Source: Kitasatospora purpeofusca (GTDB lineage: Bacteria > Actinomycetota > Actinomycetes > Streptomycetales > Streptomycetaceae). Taken from it: 64,000 bases of DNA. The notes under the pieces were generated by a model that saw nothing but the letters and a program-made list of their open reading frames with translations, was not told the origin of the DNA and did not search any database. Shown here one piece after another: positions 32,846-40,898 of the stretch; positions within the stretch are counted from its first letter, which is position 1, and each line of letters starts with the position of its first letter. The position numbers and the translations under genes were made by a program. The DNA lies in NCBI RefSeq assembly GCF_000718025.1, contig NZ_JODS01000023.1:55356-119355 (forward strand). The letters are read 5' to 3'.

Positions 32846-33217
32846 ATGGTGGATGAGGAGCGGTACGCCCTGTACCGACAGGAATCGAAGGTGCTGGCCG
32901 CGATCGGGGAGCACGTCCACTCCCAGGTCGGCCGGGTGACGGTGCGGCTGCCCCGGGCCGTGGCGCAGGCCGCGGTGGATGCCTGGGAGCGCGACGACCC
33001 GGACGACGGGCTGCGCGGCGAGACCATCGAGCAGTACGAGCTGCGGGGCCGGGCGGGCGACGTGGCCCTGATCGGCCTCGTCATCTCGGAGCACGGCCGC
33101 TGGGAGGACGAGGAGGTCGTCGTCGACCTGGACGTCACGTCCGCGGGGTCGGCCCTGCTGACGTACATCGAGGAGGCGGGACCGAACTACCGGCCGAACG
33201 AGCGGTCGGAGGGGTAG
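32846..33217 (+). CDS. Small soluble protein of unknown function
   Basis: 123 residues, acidic. It contains VTVRLPRAVAQAAVDAWERDD, ETIEQYELRGRAGDVALIGL and EEVVVDLDVTSAGSALLTYIEE; I do not recognise a family. A TAGCGT box (32833-32838) lies 7 nt before the ATG, so the mRNA is probably leaderless, which supports this start. The 32600-32845 stretch upstream holds only short GGTGGACCG-type repeats. Just downstream lies a tandem repeat and then the IS element. Confidence 0.7.
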   Translation: MVDEERYALYRQESKVLAAIGEHVHSQVGRVTVRLPRAVAQAAVDAWERDDPDDGLRGETIEQYELRGRAGDVALIGLVISEHGRWEDEEVVVDLDVTSAGSALLTYIEEAGPNYRPNERSEG

Positions 33218-33259
33218 CCGAAGGGACGGCCGAAGGGACGGCCGAAGGGACGGCCGAAG
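33218..33259. repeat. 12-bp tandem repeat
   Basis: CCGAAGGGACGG is repeated three times (33218-33253) with a partial fourth copy, immediately after the stop codon of the small unknown gene and upstream of the IS. Confidence 0.75.
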
Positions 33260-33289
33260 CCGTCGGGAGGCCAGGAGCCTGAAGGCTAG

Positions 33290-34186
33290 GTCCTTTCTTT
33301 TGGATCAGCGGGCGGACCAGATGAAGATGCCTGCGATGTGGAGTCCGGCCTGGTAGACGGTGGCGGTCTTCTCGTAGCGGGTGGCCAGGCCGCGCCAGTT
33401 CTTCAGGCGGTTGATGCACCGTTCGACGGTGTTGCGCTGTTTGTAGGCCTCTCGGTCGAAGGCCGGAGGGCGACCGCCTCGGCAGCCTTTGCGTTTGCGG
33501 TTGGCGATCTGGTCGGCGGGCTGCGGGATCACCGCCCGGATGCTGCGCCTTCGCAGGTGTTCGCGGATGGCCCTCGACGAGTAGGCCCGGTCCGCCAGGA
33601 CCACGAGGGGCCGGGTGCGTGGTCGTCCGACCGGCCTGGGCACGCGCAGGGCGGCCATGACGTGCTCGAACGCGGGCGCGTCGCCGGCCTGGCCGGGCGT
33701 GAGCACGAAGCACAACGGGCGGCAGCGGCTGTCCGCTGCCAGATGGATCTTCGTGGTCAGCCCGCCGCGGGAACGTCCGACGGCGTGGTGGGCGGGTTCG
33801 TCGGTCGGGGCCCCTTTTGACGGGCCCCGGCCGCGTTCTGGTGCGCGCGAACGATCGTGGAGTCGACCGCCACGACCCAGTCCAGGTCGCCCTCGGCGTC
33901 GGCCTGCGCGAGCAGGGCGGTGAAGACCCGCTCCCAGGTTCCGTCGATCGCCCAGTTCCGGAGCCGGGTGTAGGCGCCCTTCCACGAGCCGTACTTCTCG
34001 GGCAGGTGCACCCACTGCGAGCCGGTCTGGAACTTCCACGCGATCGCGTCGATCACCTCCCGGTGATCACGCCACCGCCCGCCCCGCTTCGGCGTCCGGT
34101 CCGGCAACAACGGCTCTATCCGCGCCCACTGCGCGTCACTCAACGGCACGACCAGACCAACGATCCGATGATCGGAAAGAAACGCC
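33290..34186 (-). mobile_element. Complete IS5-family insertion sequence
   Basis: 897 bp bounded by imperfect terminal repeats: left GTCCTTTCTTTTGGATCA and right (reverse complement) GGCGTTTCTTTCCGATCA, 13 of 18 identical. Both ends are flanked by CTAG (33286-33289 and 34187-34190), the target duplication. One transposase is encoded in two overlapping frames. It fits the IS427-like group of IS5. The reading frames and DDE residues are intact, so it may be active. Confidence 0.88.
33305..34149 (-). CDS. IS5-family DDE transposase made by -1 frameshift
   Basis: The upstream frame (34149 to 33757) starts GTG, encodes PLSDAQWARIEPLLP and WVVAVDSTIVRAHQ with the first catalytic Asp. The downstream frame, ending at 33305, carries GLTTKIHLAADSRC, VVLADRAYSSRAIREHL (second Asp) and NTVERCINRLKNWRGLATRYEKTATVYQ (catalytic Glu). 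At 33811-33819 the minus strand reads CAAAAGGGG; a -1 slip on the A-run changes ARQKGPRP into a continuation KGAPTDEPA that matches the usual IS5 transposase sequence. The fused protein is about 280 residues. This is programmed frameshifting rather than decay, because both halves are fully conserved. Confidence 0.85.
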
Positions 34187-35173
34187 CTAGCGGGGCCGGG
34201 CGATGCGGTCGGCCTCCCAGGAGATCAGCATGCGCAGGGCGTCCTCGGAGGGGCTGCCGGGGTCGGCGGTGTAGGTGACCAGGGCCTGGTCGGGGTCGTC
34301 GGCGGAGCGGAGGGTGTCGTAGACCAGTTCCATCCGGCCGACCAGCGGATGGTGGAACACCTTGTGGCCGGAGGTCTTGTCGCGCACCGGGTGCTCCGCC
34401 CACCACTGGCGGAACTCCTGGCTGCGCACCGAGAGTTCGCCGATCAGTTCGGCGAGCCTGGGGTCGTCGGGGCGGCGGCCGGCCTCCAGGTGGAGGAAGG
34501 CGACGTTCTCGCGCGCGCAGGCCACCCAGTCGTCGTAGAGGGTGCGCGAGGCCGGGTCGAGGAAGGTGATCCGGGCGATGTTCCGCTCGGCGGGGGCGAG
34601 TGTCCCGTAGTCGCCGAGGAGGGCGACAGCGGCGCTGTTCCAGGCCAGGATGTCCATCCGGCGGCCCATCACCACGGCGGGGACGTCGGGCATCGCGTCG
34701 AGCAGCCGGACCATCGACGGCCGCACCTTCTGCAGGGCGGCGGCCCCCCGGGCCTGGCTGCGACCGGCGCCACCGGTACCTCCGGCGCCACCGGCCCGGG
34801 TCGGGCGGGTGCGGGCGAGGCGGTGCAGGTGGCCGGCCTCCTCGGGGTCGAGGCGCAGCGCGCGGGCGACGGCGTCGAGCACGGCGTCGGAGGGGTTGCC
34901 GACCCGCCCCTGTTCGAGCCGGGTGTAGTAGTCGACGCTGACACCGGCGAGCTGGGCGAGCTCCTCGCGGCGCAGGCCCGCCACCCGGCGGCGGCCGCCG
35001 AAGTCGGGGAGGTCGACGTCCTCGGGGCGGAGGCGGGAGCGGCGGGTGCGCAGGAACTCGGCGAGGCCGCTCGCAGCGCCGACGCTGGTGGCAATGCCGG
35101 GGACGGCGCTGGTCACGGCGCTCACGGCGGTGCCGGGGGTGGGGTCGGGGCGGCTCGTTCGGTTCGCGCTCAT
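34187..35173 (-). CDS. XRE-family regulator with MmyB-like C-terminal domain
   Basis: 328 residues. The HTH (about 45-105) reads RRRVAGLRREELAQLAGVSV then DYYTRLEQGRVGNPSDAVLDAVARAL, the signature of the MmyB group. The C-terminal MmyB-like PAS-type ligand-binding domain has MDILAWNSAAVALLGDY, PAERNIARITFLDP and EFRQWWAEHPV. Family members sense small hydrophobic molecules and usually control an adjacent dehydrogenase. Here the SDR gene is 83 bp upstream on the same strand, with an inverted repeat between them. The stop codon TAG lies in the CTAG target duplication of the IS element. The N-terminal 35 residues are Ala/Ser-rich and may not all be translated. Confidence 0.88.
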   Translation of the reverse strand: MSANRTSRPDPTPGTAVSAVTSAVPGIATSVGAASGLAEFLRTRRSRLRPEDVDLPDFGGRRRVAGLRREELAQLAGVSVDYYTRLEQGRVGNPSDAVLDAVARALRLDPEEAGHLHRLARTRPTRAGGAGGTGGAGRSQARGAAALQKVRPSMVRLLDAMPDVPAVVMGRRMDILAWNSAAVALLGDYGTLAPAERNIARITFLDPASRTLYDDWVACARENVAFLHLEAGRRPDDPRLAELIGELSVRSQEFRQWWAEHPVRDKTSGHKVFHHPLVGRMELVYDTLRSADDPDQALVTYTADPGSPSEDALRMLISWEADRIARPR

Positions 35174-35200
35174 GCCGTCATTCTGTCCGTTCGGCGCCCG

Positions 35201-35231
35201 GTCTGCCTGGCCCTGCCAGGACCAGGCAGAC
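35201..35231. promoter_or_regulatory. Candidate operator of the MmyB-like regulator
   Basis: GTCTGCCTGG (35201-35210) and CCAGGCAGAC (35222-35231) form a perfect 10-bp inverted repeat with a further TGCCAGG half-site in the 11-bp centre. It lies 28-58 bp upstream of the regulator start. The element GGACCAGGC (35219-35227) recurs upstream of the SDR gene at 36166-36174. Confidence 0.5.
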
Positions 35232-35256
35232 CGGGGTGGAGCCGGGGAACCGCGCG

Positions 35257-36135
35257 TCACCAGGGACTCGCGACCGCCACCACGCCGCCGTCCACCACGA
35301 TGTCCTGGCCGGTGATGTAGGCGGCCCGGGGCGAGAGCAGGAAGGCGACGGTCTCGGCGACGTCCGCCGCCTCGCCGAGCCGGCCGAGCGGCACCCGTGC
35401 CCGCACGGCTTCCTGCTGGGCCGGTTCGGTGATCACCTCGTGGAACATCCCGGTGACGATGTAGCCCGGGCTCACCGAGTTGATCCGGACGCCGCGCCCG
35501 GCGAACTCGCTGCCGAGGGTACGGGCGAGGTTGTGCACGGCGGCCTTGGTCGCCGCGTACACCGGGGCGTTGGGCAGGCCGCGGTGCAGGGTCCAGGAGG
35601 CGTTGAGGACGATCGCGGCGCCACCGCCCGGGGCCTGCTCCAGCAGCGGCAGGGCGTGCTGGACGGTGAAGAAGACGCCCTTGAAGTTGACGTCCACGGT
35701 GCGGTCGAAGCTCTCCTCGGTCACCTCGGCCGAGTTCTCGAAGACACCGACCCCCGCGTTGGCGAACACCCCGTGCAGGTGGCCGTACCGCTCCCCCACC
35801 CGCTCGGCCAACCGGGCCAGGTCGGCCGGGCGGGCGGAGTCGGCGCGTACCGCGAACACCCGCTCGCCTGCGGCGAGTCCGGCTCCGGCCGGTGCGGCCT
35901 CGGCGAGTCGGGCTTCGGCGCGGGCGAGGCGGGCGTCGTCGCGGCCCGTGATCACCACGTTGGCGCCGCGCTCCAGCAGCACCCGCGCGGTGGCGAGGCC
36001 CATGCCGCTCGTGCCGCCGGTGACCAGCACGGTCCGGCCGTCGAAGTCCTGATCCTGGGCGGTGGGGTTGTTCCCTGCGGCCGGGGTGATCTCGCCGGCA
36101 GGGGTGGTGGGGGTGTTCCGGTGGTTGTTGGTCAT
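35257..36135 (-). CDS. SDR-family NAD(P)-dependent oxidoreductase
   Basis: 292 residues. A Gly/Asn/Thr-rich N-terminal tail of about 35 residues precedes the Rossmann motif VLVTGGTSGMGLATARVL; ANAGVG is the NNAG-type motif, the catalytic set is Asn, Ser in LNASWTLHRG and YAATK (YxxxK), and VSPGYIVTGM is the PGxxxT element. It is a classical SDR of the 3-oxoacyl-ACP-reductase-like type; the substrate is unknown. ATG 36135 is followed by the unusual tail, so a later start is possible. It is co-oriented with the MmyB-like regulator, its probable controller. Confidence 0.88.
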   Translation of the reverse strand: MTNNHRNTPTTPAGEITPAAGNNPTAQDQDFDGRTVLVTGGTSGMGLATARVLLERGANVVITGRDDARLARAEARLAEAAPAGAGLAAGERVFAVRADSARPADLARLAERVGERYGHLHGVFANAGVGVFENSAEVTEESFDRTVDVNFKGVFFTVQHALPLLEQAPGGGAAIVLNASWTLHRGLPNAPVYAATKAAVHNLARTLGSEFAGRGVRINSVSPGYIVTGMFHEVITEPAQQEAVRARVPLGRLGEAADVAETVAFLLSPRAAYITGQDIVVDGGVVAVASPW

Positions 36136-36234
36136 GTGCCCAGCCTCGCCGCCGGACAGTCGGCCGGACCAGGCCCGTTCCGACCCTGGGTCCGGCGGGA
36201 CCACCCTGGCGAGGATCCGGCGATGGCCGGACGT

Positions 36235-36271
36235 GCGTCCGCCCCCGCCGGGGGTCGGCGGGGGCGGACGC
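36235..36271 (-). terminator. Terminator of the galT-galK operon
   Basis: GCGTCCGCCCCCGCC (36235-36249) pairs perfectly with GGCGGGGGCGGACGC (36257-36271), 15 bp with a 7-nt loop. It lies about 95 nt after the galK stop, beyond the G-rich tract, and 100 bp upstream of the SDR gene. Confidence 0.7.
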
Positions 36272-36360
36272 GGTCGCGGGGTCGCGGCGGGGGCGGGGGC
36301 GGGGGTCGCGGCGGGGTCGCGGCACAGGCGTGGTCGCGGGGTCGCGGGGGCGCGGCGCGA
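36272..36360. repeat. G-rich tract of GGTCGCGGG units
   Basis: Repeated GGTCGCGGG/GGTCGCGGC units surround a run of five-G blocks (GGGGGCGGGGGCGGGGG at about 36288-36305) on the plus strand, between the galK stop and its terminator. The run could form a G-quadruplex. Confidence 0.6.
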
Positions 36361-36364
36361 GCGG

Positions 36365-37522
36365 TCAGGACTCCCGGCGGGCGCCTGCGGAGGGCACGGC
36401 CCGGTAGACGTGCGGCTCGGCCCAACCCTCCGCCAGGAAGGCCTCGGTGACCGCCTTGGCCACCGCGTCCGCGTCGGCCGTACGGGTCAGGGCGATCACC
36501 GAGCCGCCGAAGCCGCCGCCGGTCATCCGCGCGCCGAGCGCCCCGGCCGCGACGGCGACGGCGACGGCGAGGTCCGTCTCCGGGCAGGACGTCCGGTAGT
36601 CGTCGCGCAGCGAGGCGTGGCCGGCGGTGAGGATCGGCCCGAGGGCGACCGGACCGTGCTGCTCCAGCTCCTGCATGGTCTGCTCGACCCGGCCGTTCTC
36701 GGTCACCACGTGCCGGACCAGCGGGACCAGTTCGGCCGGCAGCCGGTCCAGGGCGGCGGGGAGGTCGGAAGCGGAGAGGTCCCGCAGCGCCGGCAGCCCC
36801 AGGAGCGCGGCTGCGCGTTCGCAACCGGCCCGCAGAGCGGCGTAGGCGCCGTCGGCGAGGTCGTGCTGCACCCGGGTGTCGAGCACCAGGAGGGTGAGGC
36901 CCGAACCCGCCAGGTCGAGCGGAACGTACCGGGCGGAGAGGTCGCGCGTGTCCAGGTGGAGGGCGGTCCCGGCGGTGCAGGCCATCGAGGCCATCTGGTC
37001 CATGATCCCGCAGGGGACGCCGACGAAGTCGTTCTCGGCGCGCTGCGCGACCAGGGCCAGTTCGGCTGCTTCCAGGCCGAGTTCGTACAGGTCGTTGTAG
37101 GTGATCGCGACCGCGCACTCCAGCGCGGCGGAGGAGGAGAGGCCGGCGCCGCCGGGCACGTCGCTGTCGAGCAGGACGTCGGCGCCGCCGAGCGCGTGGC
37201 CCGCCTCGCGCAGCGTCCACACGACCGCGGCGGGGTACGCGGCCCAGCCGGACACGCCGCCCGGGGCCAGCCCGGCGACGTCCAGCTCGACGACCTCGCC
37301 GGGGACCCGGGTCGAGGCGAGGCGCAGCACGCCGTCAGCGCGGCGGCGGGCGTAGGCGCGGACGGCCTGCGGGAGGGCGATCGGGAGGACGAACCCGTCG
37401 TTGTAGTCGGTGTGTTCGCCGATCAGGTTGACCCGGCCGGGCGCCGCCCAGACGCCCTCGGGGGCGTGGCCGTAGAGCTCCTCGAAGGCGGCGGACGGGG
37501 GCGTGGGGGACGTGGGGGTCAT
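36365..37522 (-). CDS. galK: Galactokinase
   Basis: 385 residues of the GHMP kinase family. The galactokinase signature GRVNLIGEHTDYNDGFVLP is at about residue 28, the ATP-binding GHMP motif GGAGLSSSAALECA near 130 and the C-terminal GARMTGGGFGGSVIAL near 345. It phosphorylates galactose at C1 with ATP in the Leloir pathway. Its ATG overlaps the galT stop by 4 bp (ATGA), so galT and galK are translationally coupled. galE is not next to them. The length matches actinobacterial GalK. Confidence 0.95.
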   Translation of the reverse strand: MTPTSPTPPSAAFEELYGHAPEGVWAAPGRVNLIGEHTDYNDGFVLPIALPQAVRAYARRRADGVLRLASTRVPGEVVELDVAGLAPGGVSGWAAYPAAVVWTLREAGHALGGADVLLDSDVPGGAGLSSSAALECAVAITYNDLYELGLEAAELALVAQRAENDFVGVPCGIMDQMASMACTAGTALHLDTRDLSARYVPLDLAGSGLTLLVLDTRVQHDLADGAYAALRAGCERAAALLGLPALRDLSASDLPAALDRLPAELVPLVRHVVTENGRVEQTMQELEQHGPVALGPILTAGHASLRDDYRTSCPETDLAVAVAVAAGALGARMTGGGFGGSVIALTRTADADAVAKAVTEAFLAEGWAEPHVYRAVPSAGARRES

Positions 37523-38937
37523 CGCTGCGCTTCCTCGGCGGTCGTCTCGGGGGTCGTGTCGTCGGTTGTCTCGGGGGTCGAAGCAGCTGCGGGGGCCTTT
37601 CCGACCTCGCGCAGCCGCCGGGCGGCGAACTCCGGGGCGACGTCGTTCATGAAGGCTTCCACGCCGGACTCGGTGCCGGCCAGGTACTTGAGCTTGTCCG
37701 CCGTCCGTCGGACGGTGAACAGCTCCAGGTGGAGGGCGAGTTCGTCCTCGTGGCCGGCCGGAGCCTGGTGCCAGGCGGCGATGTAGGGCGCGCGGACCTG
37801 CCGCTCGCCGTCACCGAACAGCCGGTCGAAGCGGCGCAGCAGGTCGAGGTAGATCCGCGGGAACTCGGCGCGCTCGTCCTCGTTCAGCCCGGTGAAGTCG
37901 GGGACGCGGCGGTTGGGGAAGAGGTGGACCTCGTAGGGCCAGCGGGCCGCGAAGGGCACGAAGGCGGTCCAGTGCTCCCCCGCCAGGACGACCCGGCTGT
38001 CCTCGGGGTAGTCGCTCGGGGAGTTGCCGGCGGGGCTGTCGGCGGAGGCGCTGGCGACGGAGCCGCTGCCGACGGAGGCGCGCTCGGCGGCCACGAGGTC
38101 GTCGAAGAGGTTGCGGCCGGTGGCGGCACGGTACCGGGCGGCCCGGTCGATCATCTTGGCCGTGCGCGGGGGGACGAACGGCAGCGCGTAGACCTGGCCG
38201 TGCGGGTGGGCGAGCGTGACGCCGATCTCGGTGCCGCGGTTCTCGAAGCAGTAGACCTGCCGGACGCCGGGCAGCGCGGAGAGTTCGGCGGTGCGGTCGG
38301 TCCAGGCGTCCAGCACCAGGCGGGCGTGGTCCTCGTCGAGGTCGGCGAAGGAGGCGTCGTGGTCGGCGGTGAAGCAGACCACCTCGCACCGGCCGATGCC
38401 CGGCCCGCGGCTGTGCAGCGGGTCGTCGAGGGCCGCCAGCACCGGGTGGGTGCCGGGCTCGCCCGCGAGGGAGGGGAAGCGGTTCTCGAAGACGGCCACC
38501 TGGTAGTCGCCGGCCGGGATCTCGCTCAGCCGGCCCTCGCGGCTGGGGCAGAGCGGGCACTCGTCGGCCGGCGGGTGGTAGGTGCGCGCCTGCCGGTGGG
38601 CGGCGACGGTCACCCAGGCGCCGGTCATCGGATCCTGCCGGACCTCCGAGGAGGGCGCGACGGCGTCCAGCGGACGCAGGTCGGCGACGGCCCTGGCGGT
38701 GGGCGGCGTGCCCCGGTCGTAGTAGATCAGCTCGCGGCCGTCGGCCAGTTCGGTGACCGTCCTCGTCGTCGCACCGGCCTGCCCGCTCGTACCGGCCTGA
38801 GCACCTGCGCCGGCCTGAGCGCTCGAGCCTGCCGACGCGGCGGTACCGGTCGTTCCGCTTGCAGCGGCCGTTCCGCTCGCGCCTGCCGATCCGTTCGCGC
38901 CGGGCTGGCCGGTCGCGTCGGTCACCGTTGGGGCCAT
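37519..38937 (-). CDS. galT: Galactose-1-phosphate uridylyltransferase with low-complexity N-terminal extension
   Basis: 472 residues. The HIT-superfamily core starts near residue 75 (TELADGRELIYYDRGTPP). CPLCPSREGRLSE gives the zinc-type cysteines; the active-site motif is LAHPHGQVYALPFVPPR (HxHxQ-like, HPHGQ), and later WPYEVHLFPNRR and HLELFTVRR complete the family set. It exchanges UMP between UDP-glucose and galactose-1-phosphate. Residues 5-72 are almost only Gly, Ala, Ser, Thr and Gln (for example SGTTGTAASAGSSAQAGAG), absent from usual GalT proteins of about 350 residues; there is no in-frame ATG or GTG closer to the core. It is first in the galT-galK operon. Confidence 0.93.
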   Translation of the reverse strand: MAPTVTDATGQPGANGSAGASGTAAASGTTGTAASAGSSAQAGAGAQAGTSGQAGATTRTVTELADGRELIYYDRGTPPTARAVADLRPLDAVAPSSEVRQDPMTGAWVTVAAHRQARTYHPPADECPLCPSREGRLSEIPAGDYQVAVFENRFPSLAGEPGTHPVLAALDDPLHSRGPGIGRCEVVCFTADHDASFADLDEDHARLVLDAWTDRTAELSALPGVRQVYCFENRGTEIGVTLAHPHGQVYALPFVPPRTAKMIDRAARYRAATGRNLFDDLVAAERASVGSGSVASASADSPAGNSPSDYPEDSRVVLAGEHWTAFVPFAARWPYEVHLFPNRRVPDFTGLNEDERAEFPRIYLDLLRRFDRLFGDGERQVRAPYIAAWHQAPAGHEDELALHLELFTVRRTADKLKYLAGTESGVEAFMNDVAPEFAARRLREVGKAPAAASTPETTDDTTPETTAEEAQR

Positions 38938-38972
38938 GACGTGCTCCCTCTCCTGGGGCTTCCCTTCAACCA

Positions 38973-39007
38973 CATGAACAAACAATATCGAACATGATTC
39001 AACATTG
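38973..39007. promoter_or_regulatory. AT-rich putative operator/promoter of galT-galK
   Basis: An unusually AT-rich 35-bp block 36 bp upstream of galT contains ATGAACA, CGAACATG and TTCAACA elements, which look like repeated half-sites of a sugar-responsive repressor (DeoR- or LacI-type). No regulator gene is adjacent. Confidence 0.4.
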
Positions 39008-39309
39008 GAGCCCGGAGGCCACCCCGATTCCGGAATCAGCCTCCGATCGGGCGCAAGGGCCGCTCCTCCCGTGCCCGGCGGGGCGCTTCACGCTGCGCGG
39101 CTCGGCCCGTTGGCCTTCCAACGTTTCCTCCCGCCCACCGGCACTCGCGGACCAGCCTAGAAGTCGGCGCGGACCGCACCCACCTGTCTGGGGCAACGAC
39201 TTCGACGGGCGGGCGTCACCCGGACCGTCGACGTGCGGACGGCCCGGACCGGGGGCGGGCCGCGGCTGCGCCGCGGCGGGCCTTTACGTCCTCGCGCTTC
39301 CCCCTCGGC

Positions 39310-39415
39310 ACTTTGCAAAGAGGAGCTATTTGCAAAGCACCGATGACGTACCAGCAGCTCAGCGCGCTACAGGCAGCCCTTTCCCGCACTTTGCAAAGTC
39401 ACACTTTGCAAAGTG
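39310..39415. promoter_or_regulatory. Four TTTGCAAAG palindromic boxes in a gene-free island
   Basis: Boxes: ACTTTGCAAAG at 39310-39320, TTTGCAAAG at 39329-39337, ACTTTGCAAAGT at 39388-39399 and CACTTTGCAAAGTG at 39402-39415. They form two pairs with centres 17 and 15 bp apart. The 38938-39443 stretch holds no convincing gene; apart from this cluster, the galT operator and the MFS terminator beyond it, I see nothing in it. Confidence 0.6.
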
Positions 39416-39443
39416 CGGGCATGAGGAAGGTGGCAGGACGTGA

Positions 39444-39477
39444 AGCGCCCCCGGGAGCGAAGGCTCCCGGGGGCGCT
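39444..39477 (-). terminator. Terminator of the MFS transporter gene
   Basis: AGCGCCCCCGGGAGC (39444-39458) and GCTCCCGGGGGCGCT (39463-39477) form a perfect 15-bp stem with a GAAG loop, 14 nt after the stop at 39492. Confidence 0.85.
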
Positions 39478-39491
39478 GCGGGCGGTCACCC

Positions 39492-40898
39492 TCAGGGGGC
39501 CGCGGGGTGGCGGTGGTGGTGATGCCGGACCAGGGCACGACCGGACGGGGCGTGCAGCGGGCGCCGGTGGACGGGCCGACGGGCCTGGCGGTGGTGGGGG
39601 CGGACCGTCACGACGGCCGGCGCGGCGTCCGGCACTGCGCCGGTGACAGGCCGGGCGGCCGTGGTCCCGGTGCGCCAGACCCGGGCCGCCAGGCCCGCCG
39701 AGGCCAGAGCGAGGACGGCGAGGGCGACCGTGGCGGCGGGGAGCCCGGCGGTGGCGCCGAGCCAGCCGGCCAGCGGATAGGCGAGCAGCCAGCAGACGTG
39801 GGTGAGCGAGAACTGCGCGGCGAAGGCCGCCGGGAGGTCGGCCGGCGGGACGGCGGACCGCAGCAGGCGGCCACCTGGCGTCAGGATCAGCGAACCCGCC
39901 GCGCCGAGCCCGGCCCACAGGGCGAGCAGCGCGGGCCAGCGCCACGCCCCGCCGCCCGCCGTGGTGACGACCGCCAGGGCGGCGAGCAGACCCGCGACCG
40001 CGAAGGCGGCCGGCAGCATCACCGTTCGGTCGGCGACCCGGTCCAGCACCCGGGGCAGCAGCAGCGCGACCAGCATCGAGCCTCCGCCGTACGCGCCGAG
40101 GGCAAGCGGGACGTCGCTCGCCGGGCGGCCCAACTCCTCGCGGACGTAGACGACCGTGTTGACGATCACCATGGCGCCGCCGGCGGCCACCGCGAGGTCC
40201 AGGGCGAGCAGCGCCCGCAGGCGCGGCACGGAGAGGAACAGCCGGATCCCGGCCAGGGAACGCGCGCCGACCGAACGCGCGCCGGTGCCTCCATGGGCCG
40301 GGACGGGGTTGCTCCGCGCGGCCAGGACCGCGGCGGGCAGGACCACCGAGACGACGAGGACCGCCGAGGCGAGGAAGCCGATCACCGTCCCCCAGAACAG
40401 CCACCGGTAGCCGACGAGCGCGAGCAACGCGGCCGCCAGTACTGGGCTGACCAGGGTCTCCGTGTCGTACGCGAGCCGGGAGAGCGACAGCGCCCGGGTG
40501 TAGTCGCGCTCCTCGGGCAGCACATCGGGGATCACCGACTGGAAGGCCGGGGTGAAGGTGGCCGAAGCCGCTTGGAGGACGAAGATCAGCAGGTAGACCT
40601 GCCACACCGAACCGACGAACGGCAGCGCGAGCGCCACACCCGCGCGGGCCAGGTCGGCGGCGACCAGCAGCCGTCGGCGCGGGATCCGGTGCGCGAGCGC
40701 GGCCACGACCGGAGCGATTCCGACGTAGGCGACCATCTTGATCGCCAGCGCCGTGCCGAGCACCGACCCGGCGTCGGCCCCGGCGAGATCGTAGGCGAGC
40801 AGGCCCAGCGCCACGGTGGCCAGGCCGGTCCCGGCGAGGGCGACGACCTGGGCGACGAACAGGTGCCGGTAGGTGCGGTTGCGGAGGACGGAGAGCAT
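39492..40898 (-). CDS. MFS efflux transporter with His-rich C-terminal tail
   Basis: 468 residues with about 12 hydrophobic helices, from MLSVLRNRTYRHLFVAQVVA (typical of the MFS_3/EntS-like start) to a helix ending ALASAGLAARVW. The cytoplasmic loop between helices 2 and 3 has AALAHRIPRRRLLVAADL. The last 35 residues are rich in His and Arg (VRPHHRQ, VRHHHHRHPAAP), a feature of metal exporters of the NreB/NrsD type. The gene lies 146 bp downstream of a KmtR-like ArsR regulator on the same strand. Nickel or cobalt export under control of that sensor is inferred; drug export is the alternative. Confidence 0.8.
   Translation of the reverse strand: MLSVLRNRTYRHLFVAQVVALAGTGLATVALGLLAYDLAGADAGSVLGTALAIKMVAYVGIAPVVAALAHRIPRRRLLVAADLARAGVALALPFVGSVWQVYLLIFVLQAASATFTPAFQSVIPDVLPEERDYTRALSLSRLAYDTETLVSPVLAAALLALVGYRWLFWGTVIGFLASAVLVVSVVLPAAVLAARSNPVPAHGGTGARSVGARSLAGIRLFLSVPRLRALLALDLAVAAGGAMVIVNTVVYVREELGRPASDVPLALGAYGGGSMLVALLLPRVLDRVADRTVMLPAAFAVAGLLAALAVVTTAGGGAWRWPALLALWAGLGAAGSLILTPGGRLLRSAVPPADLPAAFAAQFSLTHVCWLLAYPLAGWLGATAGLPAATVALAVLALASAGLAARVWRTGTTAARPVTGAVPDAAPAVVTVRPHHRQARRPVHRRPLHAPSGRALVRHHHHRHPAAP

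Noticed and set aside
33305..34149. Transposase pseudogene (two frames)
   Set aside because: The frames join at a classical A-run slip site and all DDE residues are intact, so programmed frameshifting is the better explanation.
39313..39522. Small plus-strand open frame running through the TTTGCAAAG boxes
   Set aside because: The boxes impose a repeated TLQS peptide and the frame runs through the MFS terminator; no family similarity.
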